A program made the position numbers and the translations under genes. The notes beneath the pieces are model-generated. The model saw nothing but the letters and a program-made list of their open reading frames with translations. It made no database searches and had not been told where the DNA came from. From Telopea speciosissima (lineage: Eukaryota; Streptophyta; Magnoliopsida; Proteales; Proteaceae): 64,000 nucleotides of DNA. The stretch's first letter is position 1. Each line of letters starts with the position of its first letter. Of this stretch, positions 11,301 to 23,300 are shown piece after piece. The stretch is taken from assembly GCF_018873765.1 (NCBI RefSeq), contig NC_057917.1:56044464-56108463 (forward strand), in the 5' to 3' direction.

Positions 11301-14300
11301 AACATGATGTGGCGATGCTTTGCCTGAAGGTTTAGACTGGACCGAGAAGAGTTGAAGGAGTTATCTCCTTCGTACTTTGCCTTTTTCCGTCCAAGGCTGA
11401 AGTCGTAAGGTTGAAGATAACCATAAATCCGATCGTGGGTTATTACAAACCCTTATTTTTGCCTTTTTCCTAAAGTACCCTTCTCTTCTTTTATTTCCCT
11501 TTGTCCATACTTTACACATCCCTCCAAGTTTACCCTTAGTCATTAAATCAAAACCCTTTTATGCCCTTTCTTAGATTCTGCTTAATTACAAGATTGCCAT
11601 TCTTAAAAACTTGAGAAACAATAGAGAAAAAATAAAACATGGCTTGAGTATACATCTATTAAACCATTAAAAATAGAGAACATAAAAAATAAAACATGGT
11701 CGACATGCTCGCCATGGCAACGCCATGGCCGGCGACATGTCGATATATCGACGTGACACCCCTCCACCGACTTGGATCGCCGTGACGTTGTGACAACTAT
11801 GCCCACCACCGAATCACCCGGGCTTCCCACCACAAGGTGTCAATTGGATCAAACACCGATTCCACCAGCCTTGATCAAACACAAGACAAAAATCTTCAAT
11901 GGAGAAGAAGAGCAGCAAAAGCTTTTCATTAATATCAAAATTTGTGTTCCATACTCGCCCTCTTTTCAACCTTATATAAAAGACTCAAAAATAGACTCCT
12001 GCACTAAAAAGGAAAGGCCCAACTCAATCCTTAACCTATTATGTAACTTAACTGACTAGGAAATTGAAATAGACTCAAAATAGAGTCATAATCCAGCCCC
12101 AATAAACACTTACAAGAAAACTACTAGAATCACTTAAAAATTGAACCATTGGTTGAACCGGTTCAATTTATTTACAAAAACACCAAAATAAAACTATGGG
12201 CTGATTTGGTGTGATTTCGATTTCAATTCCGGATTGATTTCATGAAATAGTCAACAAATAGATTTTTGGTCAAGAAATTGAAATTGTTTTGGTTGCATCA
12301 ATTTGAAATATTTCAAGAATCAGCTACCCATTTGGTAGTTCAATTTTTGAGAATATATTCTCTCTTGTAGTTTGTATTCACACACATTGCTGCTGCTGTT
12401 GCCCTGCACCACCCTGTTGCAACCCTCTCCATAGCACCCCAGCGCCCCTCTACAGAACTCCATTGCCAACGCTCTGCTGCTCCCCGCAACACCCTGTTGC
12501 AAGCCTCAACCGCAAACACCCTACTGCAAACCTCCATTGCCCATTATACAATGCCCCAGCCCCACCAACCCCGCCATTGCATATCCCAAACCCACCACCA
12601 GACCCGCCCTATTGTTGTGCATCTCTCCCCTCTCCTACGCACCAGGCCCTGCACCATGGTAGCTAGGGGTAGTTACATAACCACATCAACCAATAAAGTC
12701 AAAATCTTCATCTCTCTCCCAAGACGACTCCTGTTGCAAATTGGAAAACTAAAGATGAACTCCCTTTCCAGTATCTGTCGATCAATCCCTAGATAAATCT
12801 GACATAAAAGAATAAAATGATAAAACGTAACGAAAATACCCATTTTATTCTAAGCGAGCAACAAAGTTTGAGACCAAATGAAACTAGATAAAGGGCATAA
12901 AAGCAAAAACATGGCTTTTTTGGTCGTCTGATCTAATCTGCTGCCCTGCAAGAAATATATTGGAACAAGATAAGAAGAGCGATTGAAGATAACTAGAACA
13001 TGGTTTTGAAGTTTTTCGATCTAATCTGCTGCCCTGCAAGAAATATATTGGAAACAGGGTATATGCATCGATCTTTTAGTTAACGAACTGCAATTTGGAG
13101 CTCATTTCTGCAAGTCTCTTTGGAACCCATCAAACCACTTCCACTTCCCCTCCTGAAACTGTTGTGCCTTGCTTATGGGTCCCCAACTGAGAAGTGGGCT
13201 TCAATACCGTGAACCCAGAGCAGAGGCTGTGTTGAGCGTCCAACTCCCTTCGCTACCATGAAGCCCTTGCAACGCAATAAAATGAAGGTAAATCAATAGA
13301 ATAGCTAGAAGATTGAGGGCTGTTAACATTTTCACAAAAGAGATAATCTGTTTGTTTGAACAGAATCCCCTCCATTGGTTCACAGTGGCAGGAGAGGGGT
13401 TGCGAGTGGTTCCTTTGCCACATGGGTTGTCGGTGGCGGGTGTGGAGTGGCAGGGTTGCAGCATTGAGGGAACTCCCATGGAATGCAAAATCGAGGAAAG
13501 AGGTGATTTGGACTGTTGTTCGCGGGAGAAGAAACATCAAACATTAGTAGCGAGAGTTGAAATAAAAATTGAATGAAATTACTGTTTTGCCCATCAAAAG
13601 TGCAGTTGTTCACCACGTGCTCATTAAACAGCACGCAAAATAGAATGAATGTAATTTCAATTTTGAAATTGAAAGGGCTTCTCACCTATTTCAGAATTTC
13701 TCTTTCATTGAAATAAGGTGTGGAATTCAAACCAAACAATTTCTGAAATCGAAATCACCCCATGAAATTGAAATAGAAATCATACCAAAACAGCCCCAAG
13801 TATGGAACTAAAACAACTAATCACGTATGTAACCTAATTACCCATATTTTAGGCCTATAAAAGTGGCCTATTACATAGAAAACCCATGGGATCAAAGGCC
13901 CAACATGTATATAATCCAACCATAGACTTATTCCTAATAAAAGAAGCTCAGTGTGGTGATAAATCTGCATCACACCCTCTCATGGGTCTCTCACCTCTCA
14001 CTTTATCTAACAGCATTGTATTGGGCAAAGCAAAACATCATTCGTCTTTTATTAAATAGTGTGAGGATCTATGGTCCATTACATTATATAGGACAGATTT
14101 GCCTAAAATAAAAAATTCCAGCAATGGGGATTCATAACTTATTCCCCAACCAATTACTTAATTGCAACTTAAAACTAATATAAAAGGAAACAAATGACTG
14201 AAATTGAAACTTCTAAATAAAAGCTTAGCCTACTTTTCAAATCTGAAATTAGAAACTAGTCCTAACTAACTTGCTATTACATGAGCAAGGAAAGGACAAA

Positions 14301-17300
14301 AATAGAAAGTATATGATATGCTGGATTATTTCTTCTGCATGCAATCTGGTTTTGGGTCCTACAGGATCTTCTAGAAGCATTAACACACAAGGGAATATGG
14401 GCAGTGACACTGTTCACATGAACAGTACCGTGAATAGTGTTTTGGTCTTCAATGCAATCTCCACCAGCTGTCTTGGGGTCCACTTGAGATTTGAAAATAC
14501 TCCTTCAGCTTCTTGGGTCCCACAGGATTTTCTAGAAGCATTACCATACAAGGGAATATGGGCTGTGACACTGTTCACATGAACAGTACTGTGAATAGTG
14601 TTTTTGGTTTTCAATTCAATCTCCACCAGCTGTCTTGGGGTCCACTCGAGATTTGAAAATACTCCTTCAGCTGCTGGCTTGATATGGCAGAATTCAACCC
14701 AATGAGATGGACCAAATATTGGTCAAATCGATGGAATTGGACTGCATCATTTTCTGCCCAACAATCCATAAAATGTCAGTTGTAGACTTCTAGTGTATGA
14801 TTTCCTTATATATATTCAATTTCAAAGAATGGCAGGCACGTACATTGGGCCAAGTGTTGAGGCTGTTGGTATGAGCCATGATTATACCTTTGTTGATTTA
14901 TGCTACAAATTGATCATCCAAATTAGTATTTGGAAAGTTATGTTACTCTTCTGTGCTTTTTTGAGCCACTTTTTAGTCGCTGACTTTGTGAAGATTGAGT
15001 CATTCTGTTAAATTTGAAATGCATGCGACTTTTAAGCTAAATTTTATCTTTGTAGGCAAAAGAGTACTTTGAGAAGGCCGCAGATAATAAGGAGCCTGGT
15101 GGTCATTATAACCTGGGGGTGTTGTATCTAAAAGGAATTGGTGTTAAAAGAGACGTTAGGTTAGCATGCAATCTTTTCATCACTGCAGCCAATGCTGGGC
15201 AGCCAAAGGCATTTTACCAATTGGCAAAAATGTTCCACACAGGTGTTGGTCTTAAGAAGAATCTTCCTATGGTAAGTCCATTCAACTTGTTTTTTTCCTT
15301 GTGCTTTCATGTTTATAACCTCTTTTTCCCTTGATCGAATCTGTACAATTATTTTGGGTCTTTTTTTCAAGGTTTGGCCAGGATTTTTCCCGTTTCCTGT
15401 TCTTTTTTTTTTAATTAAATAACACAAATATTTTATTGATGGAGAAAATAATGTAGGAGTGGTAGTAGTACAAGAATAGCACAAGCGTCAGAAGACTAGG
15501 GCCAAGACCTTCCGATGCGTGTGAACAGATACAATGAAATCTAACTTAAATCTTATTGGATAAGAAGGCCCCAATATCAATCTACATCTGACCATATGTA
15601 GTTAAAATGGGAAATGGGAAGAATACGGTATTCGGTATGGACGTGTTTTAAATGGCTCAGAATTTGAACGGAACAGTAAAAAATATGGTCAAACAATTAG
15701 AGAACAAACCCCCCCCCCCCCAAAAAAAAAAAAAAAAAAAACAGACATCATGGGTTTTAAACGTGTGGATTTGGAAAACATGGCACAAAAAAGGCAATAT
15801 AAGGTGGATTTTAGGTTAAGAATGTAGGTAAGGGAAGAGGAAGAGAAGAAGAAGAGAGCAAGAGAACGAAGGAACAATATTTCGGTTGTAATGTTAGGTT
15901 GTGAGAGAGAGATCTCTCCACACCTATATTGATTCATTAGTAGAAGTAGTAGAATTACTTACACCTCCCTAAGGAGGTAAACAGTAAAAAAGGTAAAAAG
16001 ATAGAAATTACATATTAAGGCAACTAGTCAACAGGCTAGTTCCCAAACTACCCTTAGAACAAAATTACTAGTAACTCTAACACTCCCCCTCAAGCTGAAG
16101 AATATATATCATGCATTCCCAGCTTGCTTAAGAGAGTACTAAACCGAGGAAAAGCAAGAGCCTTGGTGAAGATGTCTGCCAGCTGATCACCAGTCTGCAC
16201 AAAAGGAGTACAAATGCAGCCATAGTCTATCTTCTCCTTGATGAAGTGCCTATCAACCTCAATGTGCTTAGTTTGGTCATGTTGGACTGGATTGTGGACA
16301 ATACTGATGGCAGCCTTGTTGTCACAGTAGAGTCTCATAGGGCCTTCAGTATCAAAACCCAGTTCCTGAACAAGCCTTCTCAACCATATGAGTTCATAAA
16401 CACCGTGAGCCATAGCTCGAAATTTTGCCTTTGCACTGGATATGGCAATAAAATGTTGTTTTTTGCTTCTCCAAGTAACCAAATTACCTCCCACAAAGGT
16501 ACAATAGCCGGAGGTAGATCTCCTGTCTGTAATGGAGCCTGCCCAATCAGCATCAGTGAAGCCTTCCACTCTCAAATGATTGTGTCTGGCATACAACAGT
16601 CCTTTCCCTGGAGAAGACTTCAAATATCTAAGAATGCAATACACAGCATCTAAGTGGCCACTCTTAGGAGCATGCATGAATTGGCTCACCACCCCCACTG
16701 CATAGGAGATATCTGGACAAGTCATAGCAAGATATATAAGCTTCCCCACTAGCCTTTGGTACTTTCCCGCATCAACCAAAGGAGAACCACAATCTTCTCC
16801 CAGTTTATGATTCTACTCAATGGGAGAATTGGCTGGTTTGCAGCCTAACATCGCTGTGTCTGTCAACAAATCAAGAACAAACTTCCGTTGACATATGTTG
16901 ATTTCTTTCTTGGTTCTTGATACTTCAATTCCTAAGAAGTACCTCAAGGGGCCCAGATCTTTGATCTCAAACTGCTGTGCTAGGTAGTTTTTCAGCTTTC
17001 CTATCTCAGTTATATCATCTCCTGTGACCACAATATCATCAACATATACAATGAGGGCTGTAATAGTACCATTGCCCCGCTTGGTAAAGAGAGTGTGATC
17101 AGCTTGACTCTGGGAGTACCCATTCTTCAGAATAGCCTGTCGGAAGCGCTCAAACCCTGCCTTGGGTGATTGTTTGAGACCATATAGTGCCTTCTTGAGA
17201 AGGCATACTTTCCCTGCTGCTGAAGGCATTTTGAAGTTTGGAGGGGTTTGCATGTACACTTCTTCTTCCAAATCACCATGAAGAAAGGCATTCTTCACAT

Positions 17301-20300
17301 CTAACTGGTATAATGGCCAATCATTAGTGGCAGCCAAAGATAAGAGGACTCTTATAGAATTGTGCTTGGCCACAGGAGCAAATGTCTCTTGATAGTCAAT
17401 CCCATAAACTTGACTGTACCCCTTGGCAACCAACCTTGCTTTGTATCTTTCAACACTACCATCAAATTTATACTTGATTGTATACACCCATCTGCATCCA
17501 ACTGGGACACGTCCCTTGGGAAGGTCCACCAATTGCCAAGTACCATTCTTCTCAAGGGCCATCATCTCCTCAGACATAGCTTGTCTCCACTTTGGGTCAT
17601 GCATAGCATCAGTGACATTCCTGGGAATAGAGGCTGTAGAAAGAGTAGTAATAAAGGCCATACTTGTAGGAGAAAGAGCATCATAAGAAATAAACTGGGT
17701 TATAGGATTAGTGCAAGCTCTTTTCCCTTTTTTAGTAGCAATAGGAAGGTCTAAATCACATGGAGGAGAAGGGATGTCACCTGACTGAGAGTGATGAATC
17801 TCAAGATGTGGATCTGGATCCAAAGAGGACTCTTGGTAGATCTGCTTTCGTTGATTATGTATGCCTTCACCCTTTTTGTATGTAATGTGCATAGTTGTCA
17901 TGGCGTCCTGGCGCTGGAGAGGGTTGCATGGCGACCTACGCCATGACGTCCCTCTTTGATTTCTTCTTCTTGTCTCTCTTTCCCGCTTCGATTTCTTCTT
18001 CGATTTCTTCTTCCTGTCTTCTTTCCCTCTTCGATTTCTTTCAATTTCTTCTTTCCCTCTTCGATTTCTGAATTTTCTTCTTAAAACTTGAGAAACAATA
18101 GAGAAAAAATAAAACATGGCTTGAGTATACATCTATTAGCACATTAAAAATAGAGAAAATAAAAAATAAAACATGGTCGACATGCTCGCCATGTCGATAT
18201 ATCGACGTGACACCCCTCCACCGACTTGGTTCGCCATGACGCCGTGACAACTATGGTAATGTGGTAATCCTTCTCCTTACTAGGACCGCTTTCAACCCCC
18301 AATTCTGTATTAACCACATCCACAGTCTTGTGTGTACCAATGTTAAACATAAAAGGGGAGATAGGAAGAGGAGAATGAAGGAAATCAGCAGTCTGTTCAT
18401 TTCCACACTTCTCCCCCTGAAGAGGATGCTGAGAAGGGACAAAGAAAGGAATAGATTCAAGGAAGGTGACATCCTTGGAGATAAGACACCAGAGAGAAGA
18501 AGGATGGTAGCACTTGTAACCCTTGGTAGTAGAAGAGTACCCAAGAAAGAGACACTTGAGAGCCTTGGGATCAAGTTTAGTGCGGGCAGATTTGTTAACA
18601 TGCACATAACAAACGCAACCAAAGACCTTAGGGAGAAGAGAGAAAGCAGAAACCTTGGGAGATAAGAGATCCAAGGGAGATTTGTAGTCAAGAAGTTTGG
18701 TAGGCATGTGATTGATGAGAAAAGAGGCAGTGAGAAGAGCAGCAGACCAAAAAGTCTTGGGGATATGCATACCAAACAAGAGACTACGGGTGACCTCCAA
18801 TAAATGGCGATTCTTCCTCTCAACAACCCCATTTTGTTAGGGGGTGTCAACACACGCGAGCTGATGGAGAATGCCATTATCAGTAAAGAATGTTTGGAGG
18901 CCACCAAACATGTATTCCCTCTTTATCAGATCGAACAACTTTGATCCGAGTGTCAAACTGAGTAAGAATCATCTGATAGAAGGTTTTAAAAGCATCACAC
19001 ACATCACTTTTATGTTTCATAAGAACAGTCCAAGTAGCACGAGAGAAATCATCAACAAAGGACACAAAATAATGATAACCAAATAAAGAGGTAGTAGGAG
19101 AAGGTCCCCAAACATCAGTGTGCACAAGATGAAAAGGAGCAGCAATTCTATTACCATGATATGGATAAGAGGAACGACAATGTTTAGCAAACATACATGA
19201 TTCACAGTGAAAAACATGAGAAGAAGCAACAGAGGAAAATAAGTGAGGCAACTGTTTCCTCATTACAATAAAAGATGGATGGCCAAGACGCCGATGCCAT
19301 AACATAACAGACTCCACAGAACTACTCTCAGTATGACCACACACATAAGACTGAGCTGTGGGCAAAAAAGGGTAAAAAAGGTAAAGGCCTTGCTCTTCAC
19401 CTCCGCTACCAATAATCCTCTTTGTCACCAAATCCTGAAAAAGACAGTGAGAAGGGAAAAATGTGACGCAACAATTCAAAGATTTTGTCAAGTGACTCAC
19501 AGATAAAAGATTAACTGTAAGGTTAGGAACATGAAGAACAGAAGTAAGAGAAATGGAGGAGGTGACAGGAATACTACCCTTACCAGATATGGAGGATAGG
19601 GAGCCATAAGCTATTCTAACCTTATCCTTACCAGGGTAAATGGTATACGAATCATAATTATGGGACGTACCAGGCATATGGTCAGTAGCACCAGAGTCAA
19701 TGACCCAAGACTGGGCTGCAGTAGAGGTTGAAGTAGAGACCTGTAAGGCTGAGGATGATGAGGAGCTGGCTACAGAAGATGTAGAAGATGTGCTAGGCTG
19801 TGACATGACCTGTCGAACAACTGTCTCCATAAAGGTGGGGTCATCTTGTATAGCATCTGCCTCAGTCATCACAGAGTGAGCTCGAGCTCCCCCTTTACGG
19901 CCACCACGACCACGTGTGCCAGGAGGACGGCCATGAAGAGACCAACACCTATCCTTGGTGTGTCCAGTTCTCCCACAATGATCACATTTAAACCGGTCCC
20001 GACCTACTGCATTGGCACCTACTGTCTCCGCTGTATTGGCTACCTCTCGGTTAGGCCCCGGGCCTCGACCACCTCCACGGGTGTCCCGGGAAGAACTAGA
20101 GTTGAGGGTGGACCTCTCAAGAGAAGATACAGGAGCTGGCTCCATAGCAACACGCCGAGTCTCCTCACTCTGTAAGTAACTACAGACCTCACTAAGAGAT
20201 GGGAAGGGAGACCGGCCAAAAATCTGAAGCCTGATGGGCTCATAGTCAGGGTTCAGGCCACCAAGTAAGGTAAAGACACGCTCTTTTTCAAGAGTCCTAT

Positions 20301-23300
20301 ATACCTTAGCCTCATCCTCTGGATCCTTCAAGTGGAGATCCCTGTAGTGATCATATTCTTCCAAGAGGCCAAGGAAGGCATTATAATACTCAGAAATGGT
20401 CGTATCGCCCTGCCTCATGGAGTTGATCTTTTGGTGAAGCTGGTAGACCTTGGCAGAGTCACCCACTCGATCAAACGTTTGTGAAACACTGTCCCAGATG
20501 GCCTTGGCAGTCTCCTTTCTTATAAACCTTCGTCCAATCTCAGGAGTCATAGAGAAGATTAGCCATGTCATGACTGTAGAATTGTCGGCCTCCCATTGGT
20601 CATAAGCAGGTGAACTAGGCTCAGGAGCTGTAATGGTACCTGTAATCATAGTACTATATCTCGCGATATATCGGTATCTCGGGCCTACCGAGATATCCGA
20701 AATATCCGAGATATCGCGAAATATTCCCGAAATATTGCATTTTTTCTGCAATATTTCGGGGGGTCCATCTCGGGGGTATTTGGCCATATTTAGGCCTGAA
20801 ACTTCATGGACAGCTTTATTTAAGCTTAATAAACACATTTAAACCATAAAATTGTAAAAATGTGAATTCAAATTGGTGTTTTGGGCTTGCACCCTTGATT
20901 GACATACGGTCGCCGACCTTAATGTATAAATAGTTAAATACACATAGATTAATGAAATCACAACTTAAGTTACAAATTACAAGTGCTAAATCGCTAATAG
21001 TAGTTGTGTGCCTCCCTGGATCAATCCCACTCATGCCTCGCTGAGTCGACGTCCATTGCTCTCTGTTTGAATGACATATGTGGACCACGGTATAGAATCG
21101 GAGAAGAAACGAGTGTAGTCATCCACAAGTGTCACGTAAATGGAATCATCAACGATCAGTAGGTAACCTATCCTAGGATATAAACTAGGGTTACCAATCG
21201 ATCCAAATCGTGAAGAAGATGATCCACTGTGATATGATGTTGGCGCCGCGCAAGAGGCGATGGCATTGGCCGCATGTATGGCTGGTGAGGTTGGTAGCTA
21301 GGTCCGCTAGGGTATGCAAAGATGTTATCTACAAAAGATGATCCAAGATGTCCCTGGATCTGGATCTGGTAGTCATAGTCCCCTACCCCACTAAATCGCC
21401 CATATGATGATGATCCATATCCATATCCACCGTAAGGTTGTGATGCACCATAATCCGATGTCAATGGAGTGGCATGTGCGTCAAAAGATGGGGCACGCCA
21501 ATGTCCGCGGTCCTCCCTCCCTATCACCCATACTCAAACCACCAACAGAGCTAGATAGGTTATCAATGTCCATGTGATCAGGTTGCAACTGTGTTTGTCG
21601 ACCCCTACGCTTCCTGTTGTATGTATGTAGGGGCCTCTCGAGGGTGGGGGTGCGGGGGCACGTGCTCGTGGTCCGTATCTTGTGTGGCATGATCAAACTG
21701 TGTCTCTCCAGTGAATCGGATGGGTCTCACAGTGCCGAATCCTGGGCCTCCTGGCCTACCACATAACGCTCTCGCATGCCGTCATATTCTTCACCAGCAT
21801 CACCATCACCACCACCAGCATCACCATCATCACCATCATCATCATTTGAGGACTTAGACCAGTCTTCATCATCAGCAACATTGCCACCAGTGGGCTGGAA
21901 TGGTATGGGTGAGGCTTCCCTTGCATGTATTTGACCCTCGTCAGCCATATACTCGAAAATTAAAAGAATTATTTAAGAGCAGAAAAATAAATCCGACACT
22001 GTGAAGCCGTAGATCGGCCATTGGTGTCTAACATATATTTAATTCATTACCATCTAAGTCATATTACCCCTAATTATTTCCTATTTTAGTTGTAGGAAAA
22101 TGAATTTTTAAAACCAGAAAAAAATAAAAAAATACATATGGGAAAAAATTTGACACCGTGAGGTCAGAGATCGGCCTCCGTGTCTAACATATATTAATAT
22201 CATCAACATCCAACAACATTTGTACAAAGTTTTTTTAAAAAAAATAGTTTTAGAGAAATATAATTTACCTTAAATAATGAAAATAGGCTTGGATGATGAG
22301 CTTAGATGACCCTCCGACGCCTTCCCGCGACAAGGAGCTTCAATGAGGCTTGGAAGGGAGGAAGAAGAGAGAAAATTTCATTTTAGCAGCTCTCACGAAA
22401 TATCACCAAGAGCTGCGAAATATGAAATTTATAAGGATTTTGAATGTGACACTATTGTCACTTTACAATATCTCGCGATATATCGTGATATCTCGCAATA
22501 TATCGTGAGTTCCACGATATATCGTCGAAATATCTCGATATATCGACGAGTTATTGTACTTTTTTATTTCGACATTGTTTCGTATCTCGGTCATGTCGAG
22601 ATTCACGAAACATCGCGATATATCGCCGATATTTCGCGAGATTTTATACCATGCCTGTAATGTACCCAAGTTTCCGTTTGCTTCTTAGTGAAAGCTTCAC
22701 GGAGTATGACCAATCCAAATAGTTAGTGCCATCAAGTTTCACAAAGGAAATCTGTGTAGGTACACTCTCATAAACAACTGGAGATGCTGTGGGGAGAGGC
22801 TGTGAGGTAGCCGAACCAAGTTCAGAAGCAGATGTATCACCCATAGTGTATGGGAAAGAGCACTTGACCATAAACAGACAACAACCAGCAAGGGGAGTGC
22901 ACACTCAACCCAAAGAAATTATCTCAACACACTCTTCAAGAAGTAAAACAGCTTAAACAAGCTCCAATATTCAAATACAGATGTTCATAATCACTTCTTA
23001 ACCAAACCAGAAGCCCAATATACCCTAAATGCAAGCACAAGAAAAATACAGCACCATCGGGTTTACCTGGGCAGAAAATCTGTCACCACGAAACTGAGTA
23101 AGGCTCAAAGAATGGTCTCATCCATCAAAGGAGAACACAAGGACAATAAATAGGACCCTTATACGTGTTAGAGTTGTTAGAATATCTTGTATAGGGGTAG
23201 TTCTGTCATTGTCTAGTTATAAGACATGACTAAGTTGTATTTTTACTTTATTGTCTTATTTCTCCTTACCTCCCTAGGGAGGCTTGTGTAATTTGGAAGA

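Larger units (their letters stand above)
8964..15055 (+). other. HRD3A intron 2 (6.1 kb)
   Basis: The intron is bounded by GTAAGT and TTTGTAG. About 9240-10980 and 11802-12197 look like non-coding LTR-retrotransposon derivatives. One hint is a near-copy of CAAGGTGTCGATTGGAT at both 11001 and 11835. Elements placed separately are 11037-11801, 12198-13796 and 14351-14672. No coding frame within it is credible. Confidence 0.85.
16090..22844 (-). pseudogene. Copia 1 Gag-Pol polyprotein, interrupted
   Basis: In the retrotransposon's own order: Gag from the Met at 22844, a CX2CX4HX4C zinc knuckle (about 19940-19985), aspartic protease DSGATDH (about 19690), GAG-pre-integrase (LWHRRLGHP), and an integrase core with HTDVWGP and FVDDFSR. 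Reverse transcriptase follows with intact YVDD at 17035-17046, then RNase H with YCDNKAA. Breaks: a 2007-bp hAT-like insertion in gag (20647-22653), a frame break in integrase near 18830-18890, a 366-bp insertion between integrase and RT (17890-18255), and one in-frame TAG near 16814 between RT and RNase H. Outside these events the frame is long and readable, which fits fairly recent insertion. It is antisense to HRD3A. Confidence 0.88.

Noticed and set aside
13201-13685. Overlapping frames on both strands in intron 2
   Set aside because: They lie inside a TIR element and contradict each other; no domain is visible.
17362-18665. + strand frames within Copia 1
   Set aside because: They are antisense shadows of the integrase and RT coding sequence.
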